DNA of 64,000 nt, from contig OY727093.1 in assembly GCA_963402885.1 (NCBI GenBank), positions 13,527,501 through 13,591,500 of the forward strand, read 5' to 3'. Numbering within the stretch: the first letter of the stretch is position 1; each line of letters begins with the position of its first letter. Below are positions 52,327-63,898 of this stretch, piece after piece. The translations under genes were made by a program, and so were the position numbers. The notes under the pieces were generated by a model, which had not been told where the DNA came from, searched no databases, and worked only from the letters and a program-made list of their open reading frames with translations. The DNA comes from Antedon bifida (Eukaryota > Echinodermata > Crinoidea > Comatulida > Antedonidae).

Positions 52327-52500
52327 AAAGCGTGGTTCCCACTAGAACGCAACGACGTATTGACGCAAAGTGCTGTATTGCGTAATCACAAGTGAGAACC
52401 GACGACGCAATAGTGCTGCAAACATCGCAGGCGGGGGAAAACACCATTATTAGAAGGGCATTTGCTTACGTTGCGTCGCTAGTGGAAACCAAGCTTTAAG
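52327..52500. mobile_element. MITE with TIR AAAGCTTGGTTCCCACTAG (copy 1)
   Basis: Left AAAGCGTGGTTCCCACTAG and right CTAGTGGAAACCAAGCTTTA, with inner ACGCAACG and CGTTGCGT. Second copy 85 bp away. Confidence 0.8.
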
Positions 52501-52583
52501 CCTAACCGGCAGTCCGCTAAGAAATAACATAGATTCTATATTTGTATTACTATTATACGTTACTGTGTGAAGAAGGGTTTAAC

Positions 52584-52746
52584 TAAAGCTTGGTTCCCAC
52601 TAGGACGTAACGAAAGGACGTAAACGCAATGCAAGCTTGTTGACCAACGACAAGGGACAGTTCCAACAATTCATCGCTTTTGATTGGTCAACTACCTTAC
52701 GTTGCGTTGCGTCTTTGTGTTGCGTCTCCAGTGGGAACCAAGCATT
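52584..52746. mobile_element. MITE with TIR AAAGCTTGGTTCCCACTAG (copy 2)
   Basis: Left TAAAGCTTGGTTCCCACTAG and right CCAGTGGGAACCAAGCATTA. Interior CGTTGCGTTGCGTC resembles copy 1. Confidence 0.8.
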
Positions 52747-53137
52747 AGCTGTTGGTCAAACCATCTAAACCCTATATAGATACTTCTCTCCAGGTAATGT
52801 TAAACAGCATTAAAACTTGTTTTTTTCTTGCACAGTACCTCAAATTACTGGTTCAAAATTAGACTAGAACACATATATATGGCGTTTCATACCGAAACGT
52901 CGATAAAAAAAAGACAATAAGGCTTGGGGCAAGTCCAGTACAAAATATTCATACTCATTAGTTTATTCAGCTTTGATAGCATGTGAAACATATTTATATC
53001 AAATTATATCTTTCATAATCTATAATTAAGAACGTTATCTTAATTCCATATTGATATCAATTTATACTGTAGATATCATTATTGTTCCTTCAATATATAA
53101 TTATATATTAAATTGGAAACTAACCTTAAGTGTATTT

Positions 53138-53262
53138 TAAGCTCGGTCTACACCGTCAAACTTTGTGACAAAAAATGTAATGTGCCTATATATGGACACG
53201 ATGATGTCATATCACTACCATATTTGGGCATATCACTACCATATTTAGACACTTTTTGAATA
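53138..53262. mobile_element. MITE, TCTGTCTACACTATC family (copy 3, truncated)
   Basis: Left terminus AAGCTCGGTCTACACCGTC and the family core with GGACACGATGATGTCAT are present; the right terminal repeat is missing. Confidence 0.75.
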
Positions 53263-53347
53263 ACAAGAAAAAATAAAAATCTCTGAAAAGAATAACTGAC
53301 CTCCCAGTTACTCTTTAATAAAAATATATTATTAAATATAATTATTC

Positions 53348-54830
53348 TTACAATCCTAAAGATTTTCTAACGATTTCTTGCGCTTTTTCTTCAAACCTTT
53401 CTCGATCATCACGCCACATTTTTGATGCATCAACGTTTGCGCCACTTTCATCATTTGGTTCTGAAATGAAAAAGATGGAACAATATTTTTACCAATAGTA
53501 TAATAGTGACAACATGCTATCATTCTTTTTCTTCCCATTTGATTTCTTGTCTAATATTATGACATAGCCAAATATTTATACTCGTATAGCAAATAATGAT
53601 TTATTATAGTTACAGTTTGATTAGCTAAGTTCATGAAAAATTATCACTTTCACAAATCATCAAGTCTATAATCCAACAGTATTTTTTACCTGCTAACATG
53701 CTTACTACCGACAATAAAATCTTTTCAACACTTTGTACAGGACTCCACCTTTCAGCACTTGTTTCATACCCCATAGGATCATCACCAGGTGCGTGAAGTA
53801 TTGATATACATACACGGCCATCTGAATAAACTAATAAAGACAAATTATCCATCAATGTCTTCATTTAAACAATCAAATAGGACATAATTGTGTTTTGGGT
53901 TTTCAGTGATCTGGTTTAGTAGAGTGGACTATAAATAGTAACCTTCAATAAGAAATGTTTGTTTTCATTAATCATCATTTTAAGTCCATTAAGCCGGATT
54001 TCCACTAGGCGAATTTATTTGTAATCATGCTATCATTTCCACCAAGTTTCCCCTAATCGATATTGGCCATTGTTAAAACATTGTTTTCCCCAGTTTAATT
54101 CAAGGGAATATGTACCACTGTGGATATGTGCGCTTTATAAATCTTATCTTATAATAGTACACTCTATATACAGTAGCAGTACATACTAAAATAACTACTT
54201 ACAAACTGATCCAAGAATAATCATACTCACTATTAGGGTGAAACATTTCACATGTGAACTGCATTTTAGGTGGATTTAAAGGGTAGTCATTTGGAAAATT
54301 AATTACTGCTTGAAACACACCACCTTCAAAACAAGTGTCTTCTGGGCCACTAATAAAGTAATATACAGTATTAGAAGGTACTACAGTATTATTGATACCA
54401 AATACAACAATATAGCCTATAGAGTTAATAGATATACCTTATCCATGGTTGTTCAATTCAATACTTACGTTATGAGAGCTTCCCATTCAAAAAAATTATC
54501 TTCATTTTTTGGACCAGCTATGATACCTTCAGGTGGATTAACACTAAGTTCTGAAAAAAAAAACATTTGGTACCCTGATATCTATGTAATACAACTTAGT
54601 TCCGACTAACCTAGGGCCGGCTATATTAATCTACTAGGCCAAACAGTTGGGACGAATCAACCACACTACAGCAATACAAGGGACAAGAATAGTTAAAGAG
54701 GACTATATTGACGACAAGCCAACCTCTGCCTAGAAAAGTACATTAGTTGCTACTCGGCAATAACTTAAAATAATCATGATAAATTACGTTTATACTCAGC
54801 CATAAGTCTTTTTAAAGCATTGCCAGCCAT
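53348..54830 (-). CDS. UBE2G2: Ubiquitin-conjugating enzyme E2 G2, complete
   Basis: Five exons, 54788-54830, 54469-54550, 54231-54349, 53690-53830 and 53348-53460, join in phase to 165 residues, the same length as human UBE2G2. The protein starts [16 protein letters not shown] and ends VRKSLGL. The active-site cysteine lies in [17 protein letters not shown], and the acidic insertion typical of the G-type E2s ([19 protein letters not shown]) follows it. HPN precedes the cysteine exon. In other animals this E2 works with the gp78 and Hrd1 ligases at the ER membrane to build K48 ubiquitin chains for ER-associated degradation; that role is family knowledge. Exon order, phases and catalytic residues are all intact. 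Confidence 0.97.
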
Positions 54831-55040
54831 TTTTAGTCGAATTATTCATAAACCTATTATTTAATGGGTCTTTTTCTAGCACACATGAGAAATGCTAAGC
54901 CTCTTGTCTTGATCGATGTCGACGACAGTTGTTAAAGAGAGAGCAGTCGGTCGATCGCCGGGGGAGGGAGCAATTGAGTTCGAGAGTTTTAGTATAGTCT
55001 GCGCATGTTTAAAAAGTATATTACGTCATAAATGGATTAC
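54831..55040 (-). promoter_or_regulatory. Presumed promoter region of UBE2G2
   Basis: The 200 bp upstream of the UBE2G2 ATG is richer in CpG than its surroundings (for example GTCGGTCGATCGCCGG near 54,950). No TATA box. Position and composition are the only support. Confidence 0.35.
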
Positions 55041-55549
55041 GTAATCGAAAGATGTATTTAAGATTAATTAAATTAGACTTTGAATAGGTTATTTTGTAGT
55101 TTTAATAAAGTTATTAATTTCATGCTACATTTATTATGCAAGAAATTTACTTTTTACCTGAAAAGGGAGGAAAATGTAGGTTTAGTAATTTGGGTTTTAA
55201 TGCATTATTCAAGATTCAATCATGGAGTAAAGATTCAATCAATTGTATTGTCACCAAGCACTGAGCAGTACCTACTACACATGTACTATTTACAAACAAT
55301 TTTGTATATGTTGGTACTAAAAATAATAATACAGAATCATTTTTTTATAGGCTCTTGTAAGGTGGAATACATTGGAGAAACTGCAGATTAAATAAAGTTT
55401 CAGAGACTGGCTGCTATATGATTATATTCAGTAAAACATATACAAACATAATTAATTATTCAACATCTATGTTACTGCCTGGATGCAACATTTTTTTAAC
55501 AGTACAGTAGTATTAACAGTACACACACTGTGAAATGTAATGTCAATGT

Positions 55550-56490
55550 TTTATTTTAAATTAAAAAAAATAAGACACCAAAACAGTCTTTATTCATTAT
55601 TTAGACAACACTGTTCAAATGAGCAGGGTAGGTTTTCATCCTATACTGCTCACATGAACTGTGAATTTTGTTTTTTCTGAATTTAATGTTAAAAGTGACC
55701 GTTTTTTTCCTGAAAATCATGAAGTAAATTGACACAGACAATATTTATTCAACATTTATTTTAAATGACTTTTTCCTAAATGTATTGTGAATGTTTTCTA
55801 TAAATACAAAAACAAGACAGAAACATTTTATTGAAATTTCATTTGAAAACTGTTTATAATGATATGAAAAAAAATGAGACAAAGACTATTCAAAAAATTA
55901 AAATGTATTTATGATCATAGTAAACAACCGCGCATTATATAAACAACCCAGTTCACATGTCGTTTTAGGTTGACAACCTACACTGCTCATATGAACTGTG
56001 AATTACCTGAAAATGATAGCAAACTTGCTAAAAAACGACTAGAGCAAACCATGAACATGAAAGGACATGGACGATAATAACAAGATTATGATTTCAGTTT
56101 TTCCGAATTAAATGTTAGAAACAATGTTTTCTTTTTTAAAGTAATGAAATAATTAGACACACAGACAATATTTATTCAACGTTTATTAATTTTTAAAATT
56201 TTGTTCCTAAAAATGTATTGTGAATATTTTCCTTAAATACAAAAACAAGACACGGAAACATTGTAAGTGTTGACATTTTATTTGAAAAATAGAGAAAAGT
56301 GGCAATTATGTTATGATGATGTGAAAGAAAAACAACACAAAGACTATTTTCTTCATTTAAATTTATTTAGGTTGACAACCTATACTGCTCACATAAACTG
56401 TGAATTACCTGAAAATTATAGCAAACTTGTGAAGAAACGACTAGAGCAAACCATGAACATAAAACGACATGGACGATAGTAAAAAGAGAC
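55550..56490 (+). repeat. Diverged tandem repeat of about 400 bp with a duplicated possibly coding segment
   Basis: Two fuller copies and one partial copy follow each other. Each contains AG-GTTGACAACC-like sequence followed by a short open frame. The frames at about 55,968-56,078 and 56,368-56,479 encode 36 residues with TAHMNCELPEN or TAHINCELPEN, then KKRLEQTMN, and end at HGR plus stop. Of about ten differing codons most change only the third base, and even the stop differs as TAA versus TAG. A third, truncated copy at about 55,650 keeps only the first dozen codons. A splice acceptor-like TTTAG precedes each. I do not recognise the peptide. It may be a duplicated 3'-terminal exon of an unseen plus-strand gene, a small-ORF gene, or a repeat with chance openness. 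Confidence 0.5.
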
Positions 56491-57039
56491 TACAAAATGA
56501 TACCGCAAGATGCCAGTAGACATCATGGCAAAACCATAAGTAACCTAGCCTAGAAACTAAATCTTACTTGTTTTGAAGCTTGGGTGCTTGAAGCGATGAC
56601 TTGCTGCGTTAGTAACTTACCTTTGGGCTTCTGTTTCCTTTAAACAAAAATAGGGCTAGAAATAAACCAGTGCGCAAAGAATAGGGGATTGCACTCTGGG
56701 TGTTGTATCATGCATTATCTAAAGAGTAAAAATCAAATAACAAAATATTATTGTGTTATCTTAATTACCATACAATTGTAAAAATATGACATGCATAATG
56801 GTGTTTAAATAAATAGCTCATTAAGCTGTTATGGTCATATAATACTAAAAATAATCATTTAAGTTTATATAACAAAAATCAGAACATATATAATGTCTAC
56901 GACACACGTCAGTTATGTTAAATAACAGATTTAAAGGCAATGTGGTTTCAGAATTGTTTTAAATTATGAGCTACTGAAAATTGTTGTAAATTGTGTCAGC
57001 AGCTCATACGTATGAATTAGTGTACATTTTCAAACAAAT

Positions 57040-57360
57040 AAAACACCTACCTACTACTAACATTAGTCTTCTCCTAGCTGTCTCCTCGGCGCTGTCCGCA
57101 TACCAAAAGACAGGAATTTAGGCCAGACGAAGTAAAACTTAGTATGCAAATTAGACGATGGACCTAATTATTACTTTGATTGGCTGAGGGAATGACGCAT
57201 TGGCTGTTGATTGGCTTATTTAGCAATCACTGTTGCCGCGTACTCTGAATATTCAGGCACAATACGATTGGACGACGTTTTGACTTTACGTCTGCTGGCA
57301 GTTCTCTTCTCACTCCCCCTGATAGGAACTCCACTATATATTGTATGTTGACTGCTCTCA
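57040..57360. other. CpG-bearing stretch with a splice donor-like site on the minus strand
   Basis: The stretch is more GC-rich than its neighbours and includes GCGCTGTCCGC. On the minus strand an ATG at about 57,063 is followed after four codons by GTAG/GTAGGTG, and another donor-like CAAAG/GTAAGT lies at about 56,626. These could be 5' exons of a small minus-strand gene, but no recognisable protein results. Confidence 0.25.
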
Positions 57361-57859
57361 CTCCCTCTGTTAGGAATTAAGCCCACTTTCTCCGCGCTCC
57401 CAGTGTGGGTAAATTACTATTAGTTGGTTTCAATGTTTGTAAGCCTAATCAAACTAATATTATTGCACCAGTTTCTGAACATGGCAGGCGGAGCAACAGG
57501 TTGAATAATTCTTTTCACTAGTGCATAGGGGCGGGTGTGTTATTATTTATACATATACATACTAGTGTATTTAGGCATCTGCGTTAATATGGCTTTAGAA
57601 ACTTTTACCAAATATAGAGGGCGCTAGACATTTTTTCAATGCCATCACAGTCCACAATGGCAGAAAGTCTACAGTAGATCTGTGTATTCAATTCTCATGA
57701 CATCTACAAACGACCACCAGACAAGCGTTTCTTTTAAAATTAGTGAAGTTAAAGTAGAACACAATCAAAATTCTATTCCAGAGGTATACTTTTTTTATAC
57801 CTTAAATACATTTAGCACTCTTAATTTTGATAAAATTTAATTGGAATTTAATATATAGC

Positions 57860-59265
57860 ATTCTGTTAGTGTAAGATGTGGTAAAAAAGTTTATTACATA
57901 CAAGATAGCATTGTTAGTTAACATAACCTAATATTTATAACAAAATTACAACAGTAAAAAAAACACAATAGACTATTATCTTCAAAACATTTGAAATTAT
58001 ATTTACAGGATTCCACGCAGAAAATGTGATTATTATACCACAATTTATTATTAAAGCTTACAGAAATTACACTGTATCCTAAATGCTGTCATTAGATTAC
58101 ATTTGGTCATGGTTAAAAACTCCCACATGCTTCAAGTGTTAAAAATGTATGTAGTTACACTCTGAATAACATTTAACTTAAGCAATTTAAAATATTACAC
58201 TTGCTGGATCCATTTAAATACACTACTGCCAGGGTTTTTTTTTTCTTTTTTATTTCTAAAAATCTGTTATCATTTTAAATATTTAAGAAAACTAAACAAT
58301 TTACGGATACAAGTTATGTTTTTGCTGCACTATATGTATTACAAAATTTTAAAATATTTTTTTTAGGAAGAAGTGCATAACAAATTTTGATACTCAAACT
58401 TCAACTACTGCATTTTTACTTCATTTTCTATTAACAAAAAAACGCATTTGAAAGTACAGAATTTAAAACAAGCAAGTGATCATCGCATAAAAGGGTTCAT
58501 CATCACACTAAAAAAGTGGACTATTTACATGAAAAACTACACTGTTTTAGTACAGAAAGTATGTGACATTAAATTAAATTATACACAATTAAATATATAG
58601 ATTCCTTAATGAGATCATTCATGGAAAGAAAACAGGTTGGCTAATATTATTATCATTACATTCCCTAGTTGATTTCAACCAGAAAGTAACTTAAGTTAAA
58701 ACCAATCTAAACTGAATTTGTGTACAAAGTTTATTCAGTGGTTCTGTTTTGGCCCAAAGGAAAATTACTTGTTCATACTAGTACATGAAAAAAATAAAAT
58801 TATTAAGTGTTTACAGTGTCAATTAGGTAGAAAGGGACAGTGCCCTTTGCCCTTACTTAACAAGTTATAGTATGCCTCAACTTAAGCAGCAGGGTAAAGT
58901 GCCCTTACTTAAGTGACATGTTATACAGTAGTATGCCCTGACTTAAACAGCTAGGTAAAGTGCCCTTACTTAAACAGCAGGGTAACAACAGGTAAAGTGC
59001 CCTAAATCAAGAACTAAATTTTCACTATTCTACACTTTTATTTTAACAAAAAACATACAAATATTAACTTTTAAACACTAAAAATACATATATATTGTTA
59101 GGAGTTGAAATAGAATTGTTTCACTTAACTCTATTTTAAAAGCACAATAAATTACAATTTGTTTACAGTTTTATATTAAACCAGAAACCAAAATACTGGC
59201 ACTACTAACATAATATTTAATGTTGAACCAGCTCAACTGGTATATTATATATAAATATACTTTCC
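57860..59265 (-). other. Likely 3' UTR and downstream flank of topoisomerase II
   Basis: AT-rich, no ORF of note. AATAAA on the gene strand occurs at about 57,890-57,895 and 58,041-58,046. A diverged tandem repeat sits at 58,843-59,005. The real poly(A) site cannot be chosen from sequence. Confidence 0.4.
58843..59005. repeat. Imperfect tandem repeat around GTAAAGTGCCCTTACTTAA
   Basis: The phrase recurs four to five times with variations, interleaved with AACAGCAGGGTA-like segments, at spacings of roughly 40-70 bp. It lies within the presumed 3' UTR of topoisomerase II, shortly after the stop codon. Confidence 0.7.
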
Positions 59266-62200
59266 TTAAAAATCACTGTCTTCATCTATGACCTCCGGCT
59301 TCTCTTCCTCCTCCTCATCATCATCATAAGTGTACTTGACAGTGGTACGTGCTCTTCCACCAGCACGTGCTGGAACGACAGGACTGCTAAGCTCACCATC
59401 ATCCTCATTAAATGATAAGTCGCTCTCACCTGATGACCACTGCATCTTCTTTTTCTTGGGCTGTTAGGAAAAACGTCCAATTTTTAATTACATAACATAG
59501 AATTATTGTTGTCTACTAAATGTTGAAAATATGAATTTAATCATAATCATTTTAAGGAATATAAAATGTATTTCTAGGAGTAATTTAAGGGGTTATTGAG
59601 TAGATTAACTGAGATGAGAGCTTATTTGAAGAACTCTCCACAATAAATAATTCTCTCATTTACTGTTATTATTATTATATTATTTTTCTTTATACTGGGT
59701 GACCTCTTCAGTCAAAGACTGATCTCCTAGAGGGCTTAGTCATGATCAGTGGCTGTGTGTGACAGTGTGTGCACATGAGCTAGATGTGTATACACTGGCC
59801 CTATGGTTTATAGTCCTTATCCGAGAACAATTGTTCTACAACCAGAACCATAGAGCGAGTGAGCAATGTTATGGCTACGTAATTACAGTTCCACTGCCTT
59901 AACTGCCAATCACTAGCTCAACTGTTAGCCATGAGTAGGATTTTGGTAACCTGTAGCTTCTCAATCATTTCTGCATTTACCTTGGAAGCTTTCTTTGCTG
60001 CTGGTTTCTTGACCGGCTTCTTTGTTACTTCCTCATCAGAATCAGAATCAAGTAATATTGGCTTCTTTTGCTTCTTAACCGGTTTGGCATCATCTATTAA
60101 ATAGAACAGTTGTTAGTAGACTTCATTATTACACAATGACAACAAAATAATTGACAAATGGTAATAAGGTATATAGTCTAGTATTTTTACTACTAGACTA
60201 ATAGCTTATCAAAGCTTATAAATGAATGCAATTTCTTGAAAAAATGAGAAAACTAGTAAGCAGGATTAAACGACATTGAAAAACCATCACCTTTACTTCA
60301 ACAGGTTCGTAGTTGAACAGTCAAGGTAGATCAAGGTCCGTCACTATGTTTTCAATTCTTAATGTTTGAAATAAATTACAACAGATTGGACAATAAAGTG
60401 TTTGAACTGAAGCGTATATTATGCTTGTTTGTGAAAACAATATCTACCTGAATTGCTAGATGCTTTTTTGGGAGCTGCTGCCTTCTTAGGGGCAGCCTTC
60501 TTCTTAGGCTTGCTTGTCTCCGCTGTGCTTGATGACTTTCCAGTTGCTGAACAAACATAAAGTAGGTAAATGTTTAATTGTTCATAGTTCTAGTATAGTT
60601 TCATTTATTTAGGCAACATACATCTCAAGACGAATAAACTGTTTATTATATTTTAAGATTCCTGGTACCAGGTGGTTACTGTACACATTATCTAAAATGC
60701 TGTAATTGGCTTTTAAATACCCATAACATTTGGCAACTAAGAAAATTTCCAGATTCAGATTTATAGGTCATTTCGGAAATTCATTACAGATTGTTCTCAC
60801 TCATACAAAGGGTAAACATTGACAACATTATAGGTAACTTCCAAAACATCCAGTACTATTATATCCTCATTATACCTTTTTTCTTTTCTGCTTTCATCAT
60901 CTCATCAAACGCATCAATCTTATCAGAAGCACTATCAGACTTCTTATCAGAAGCACTATCAGACTTCTTATCAGAAGCACTATCAGACTTCTTATCAGAA
61001 GCACTATCAGACTTCTTATCCGATTTCTTATCATTAAAATCGTCATCATCATCATCTGACCAATTGTCCAATCTTGGTTTTTTTGTTGGTTGAAATCCTA
61101 ACTTGCTTTGTTTCATCTTGTCACCTACTAAAAGATGGTTAAAAATGTTACTGAATCATGTTTTGTAGCAAGCTGACCAAAAAAAGCATAGGAACTAATG
61201 CTATCGCACAACAATGCAAATCTCAATTCAAAGTCTCAATTTCATAATGAAAAGAAAATTAATTAATGTAATTATGTAGTTAATGTTAAAAGCCTCATTG
61301 ATTAAATTTTATACATTATATTCCTCTCATGTATTTATCAAAATAGAACCAAAATAAAACAAATGCAGCAGACTATTTTCTTATATATCATTTATTCATA
61401 AATTACATTTAATATTTATCATTACTATGAAAAAAATGAATAATGGAAGGTTTTATCACCTTATGATTATTCTTAAATGTTTCCATAACGTTCGGAAAAA
61501 ATTAGGGTTAAGTTCTAAGCCATTCCGTAGTGAATTTACCAACCAACTACTGGCTTGACGACCATTTGCAAATGTAGTGCTATAATTTTTATTTAGGAAT
61601 TTATCTGTGGTCAGTTTTGAAAATGGTAATAATCTAAAATTATAATTCTGCATTGCATTTGTTTTATAATATTTTGGAATAGATGCTAGGGTGGAAAATT
61701 CTCTGAGTGGTGGGTTGTAGAAAAGTTGTAAGTTTGTACCATTAGATGCTTTGGACTTGTCTTTAGCAGCCAGTCGTTCAGCTAGTGACAACACGGCTGT
61801 TTCTTCGTTTGGTTCATCCTTTATAAACAGTTCTTTCTTGATGTTGTCTTCTTTTGGTTTCTATTAAAGAAATATGAAATCAACTAAGTATGAGTGAGTG
61901 GTTGAGCAGTAGAAGATAGAGGAACTGTAATCCATAGCCTTATGACAAGGATTTGAGGCTCACTTGCTTCATGATTTTGGTAGTAGAATGAGTCTTCTCA
62001 GATAAGGACTATAAACTGTAGGCCCAGTGTACACAAAATGCCTGTGTGCACTTAAAAGAACCTAAGTACATCTTTCGAGTAAGTTAAGATGGACTAGCTC
62101 ACAGTCACTGTTGTGGACATACGCTGTAGTTGGCAGCCGTGACATGACAAGAATACAAGACATGATCACTAAATACCTCTAGCTGCTGCTTTGCGTTGTT

Positions 62201-63881
62201 TAGAATATCCATTGTACATTAATACTAGACAATAACCTATGAATATTCATTAATGGCCATTATGACACCTATTTACTAGGGTATCTCTTTATATAGGCAT
62301 ATCCATTGAATTTAAAGTCTCTTCACCTTTTGTTCATTGGCTACAATAGTAATTGCACAATAAATGCATTGGTAACCAAATAGTTATGAGATTTATTTAA
62401 ATACAAAAGTACTAAAATAATTAAAATGTCCATGACATAATTATGGAGCTACAAGGCTACTACAACTCACCCTTTTCCTGGAAACTTTGGCCCTCAAAGC
62501 TTCATCGATTCTAGGTAGAACACGACGTCCCATAGGAGATGGCCTAGTTTCAGCAAGTACTACGCGTTTCTTTAGCTTGCCACCTCCAAGTTTATTTTTG
62601 GCTTTTGTGGCAGCTTTTTCCGCAATTTTGTCTCCTGCAATTAAATCATCTCTTTCTTTCTGTTCAACAACCTATTTCAGAGAGCAAAATGAAGTTTTTT
62701 ATGTATAAAGTTAAAGAATACAAATCAAGTGTTGTGCCTAGGAGAAATGACAAACAATAGTGTAACATTCAGCAATTACAAGAACATCAAAAGATCTATT
62801 TTACACAATTCATGCACAAACCTGTCAAAGGTATGTAACTCCAGTCTACCATGTCAATGTGTTCGTAATTATAATAATGATTTGTTTTCTCTTTTAGGGA
62901 AATTTAAAACATAACCTCCTTAAAATAAAATTTACAACAATAATATTTTTCAGTTATTGAACAAGATAAATGAATTAAATGTAAAGCAAAACTAATAATC
63001 TTATAATAAAAAACATTTTCAATAAAGAAGAAAAGAATTATACCTCCAATTCTTCTAGGAAACTTTTGATGTCCTCTTTCCAGAGTATTTTGGGGGATTT
63101 CCTCCTGAGGGTTGCAAGTTCTTGTGCTTTGCCATCACGATTCTTAAGTAACTCGTCTTTCTTCTCCTTAGTCAAGCTCCACATTGCCATACCAAGTAAA
63201 TAATTATAATCAGGGCCAGATCCTGAACTTGCTGATGACACGGTGCTCTCTGCGTCGTCTACTTCTTCCTCTGTGTCAGTATCAACACTGGCCAACAGTT
63301 CTCGGAGGGCTTTGACAGGGTCACTTTCATACCCATTGCGGAGAAGTAAGCTTATCATGTCTTTCTTTGTCTTGTTTTCTATTGTAAAAAAATATACACA
63401 AAATAGTAATCAATAATCTTGCTAAGCTGTTAAATCATAAACTTTAATCAAATCAAATCATTGCAGAGAGGGATTTGGAAGATGTAAACATAAATATACA
63501 TGCGTATAAGCTGGCGCTTTTGATTTGTTCAAAAAAATTCACCTAGTGGAAAATTAGCTTTGGAGATGGAACCACGCTTTTTATTCCAGTGCCTAAAAGA
63601 GTAGCCTTTATCTAACTACAATGACCTACTTCCTAAAGAGCCACATGCATGTTCAATGACCCTTGCAACAATAACACAAACATACCGACAACAAGTTTCC
63701 CTTCAATTTTCTCTAAGATGAACCTAGCCTGGTTGTTCAGTCTGTTGCTTTCCGCTTCCAATAACTTCTCCATATGTACCTTACGCTTGTGGTAGTAACG
63801 TAAACGGAGATCGTAGAAATCTCGCAGGATATCTATGACACTTTCATAACGTCTGATACAGCCAAACTCATCAAATAGAAC
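59266..63881 (-). CDS. TOP2: DNA topoisomerase II, C-terminal part (5' end beyond right edge)
   Basis: Eight exons join in phase: 63686-63881, 63044-63378, 62471-62671, 61740-61860, 60876-61124, 60448-60546, 59981-60093, 59266-59460, giving 502 residues. The first exon encodes LFDEFGCIRRYESV, RDFYDLRL and NNQARFILEKI, the conserved C-gate/coiled-coil region that follows the catalytic tyrosine domain. The second encodes GYESDPVKA and YLLGMAMWSLTKEKKDEL. Later exons form the divergent C-terminal domain: basic KKR, PKKK and KPKKKAAPKK runs likely acting in nuclear localisation, a MKQSKLGFQPTKKP segment resembling the vertebrate TLAFKP motif, acidic Asp/Glu/Ser tracts, and a C-terminus EDSDF resembling the ESDEDDLF ending of vertebrate TOP2A. 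The enzyme passes one duplex through another using ATP. The ATPase, TOPRIM and catalytic tyrosine exons lie outside the window. Vertebrate A/B paralogues cannot be distinguished here. Confidence 0.95.
59697..59965 (-). mobile_element. SINE-like repeat, family 2
   Basis: On the minus strand it has CTCGGATAAGGACTATAAACC and CAGTGTATACAC, as in the 61,889 copy. Lies in an intron just before topoisomerase II exon 59981-60093. Confidence 0.55.
60915..61018 (-). repeat. Coding 24-bp tandem repeat in topoisomerase II
   Basis: Four near-perfect copies of a 24-bp unit encode the octapeptide SDKKSDSA, inside exon 60876-61124. The unit keeps the frame and extends the Ser/Asp/Lys-rich C-terminal domain. 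Near identity of copies points to recent slippage or unequal exchange. Confidence 0.92.
61889..62115 (+). mobile_element. SINE-like repeat, family 2
   Basis: The head GTGGTTGAGCAGTAGAAG and GGATTTGAGGCTC resembles A and B boxes. The body has CTCAGATAAGGACTATAAAC and GTGTGCACTTAAAAGAACC. The body recurs at 23,322-23,420 (plus) and 59,697-59,965 (minus). Confidence 0.6.
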
Positions 63882-63898
63882 CTAGTTTAAGACACAAT

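Larger units (their letters stand above)
48120..53340. other. Repeat-rich intergenic region
   Basis: No coding exon found in 5.2 kb between the intact synthetase start and the UBE2G2 stop. Besides the listed SINEs and MITEs it has a segment at 51,120-51,350 with GGTCAAGGTCA-type words, TTA microsatellites near 49,400-49,440, and ATGGCCGCCA words at 48,300 and 48,470. The synthetase promoter should lie just above 48,108. Confidence 0.5.

Noticed and set aside
55080..55391. 103-codon plus-strand frame near UBE2G2
   Set aside because: Its start lies in a fragment of the TTAAAGATGTATTGTCC repeat family, and the rest has no recognisable features. The AATAAA after its stop is weak evidence alone.
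61456..61794. Independent 112-codon gene on the minus strand
   Set aside because: Its first residues are the topoisomerase II exon 61740-61860; the remainder is the in-frame intron, reported as a possible retained intron instead.
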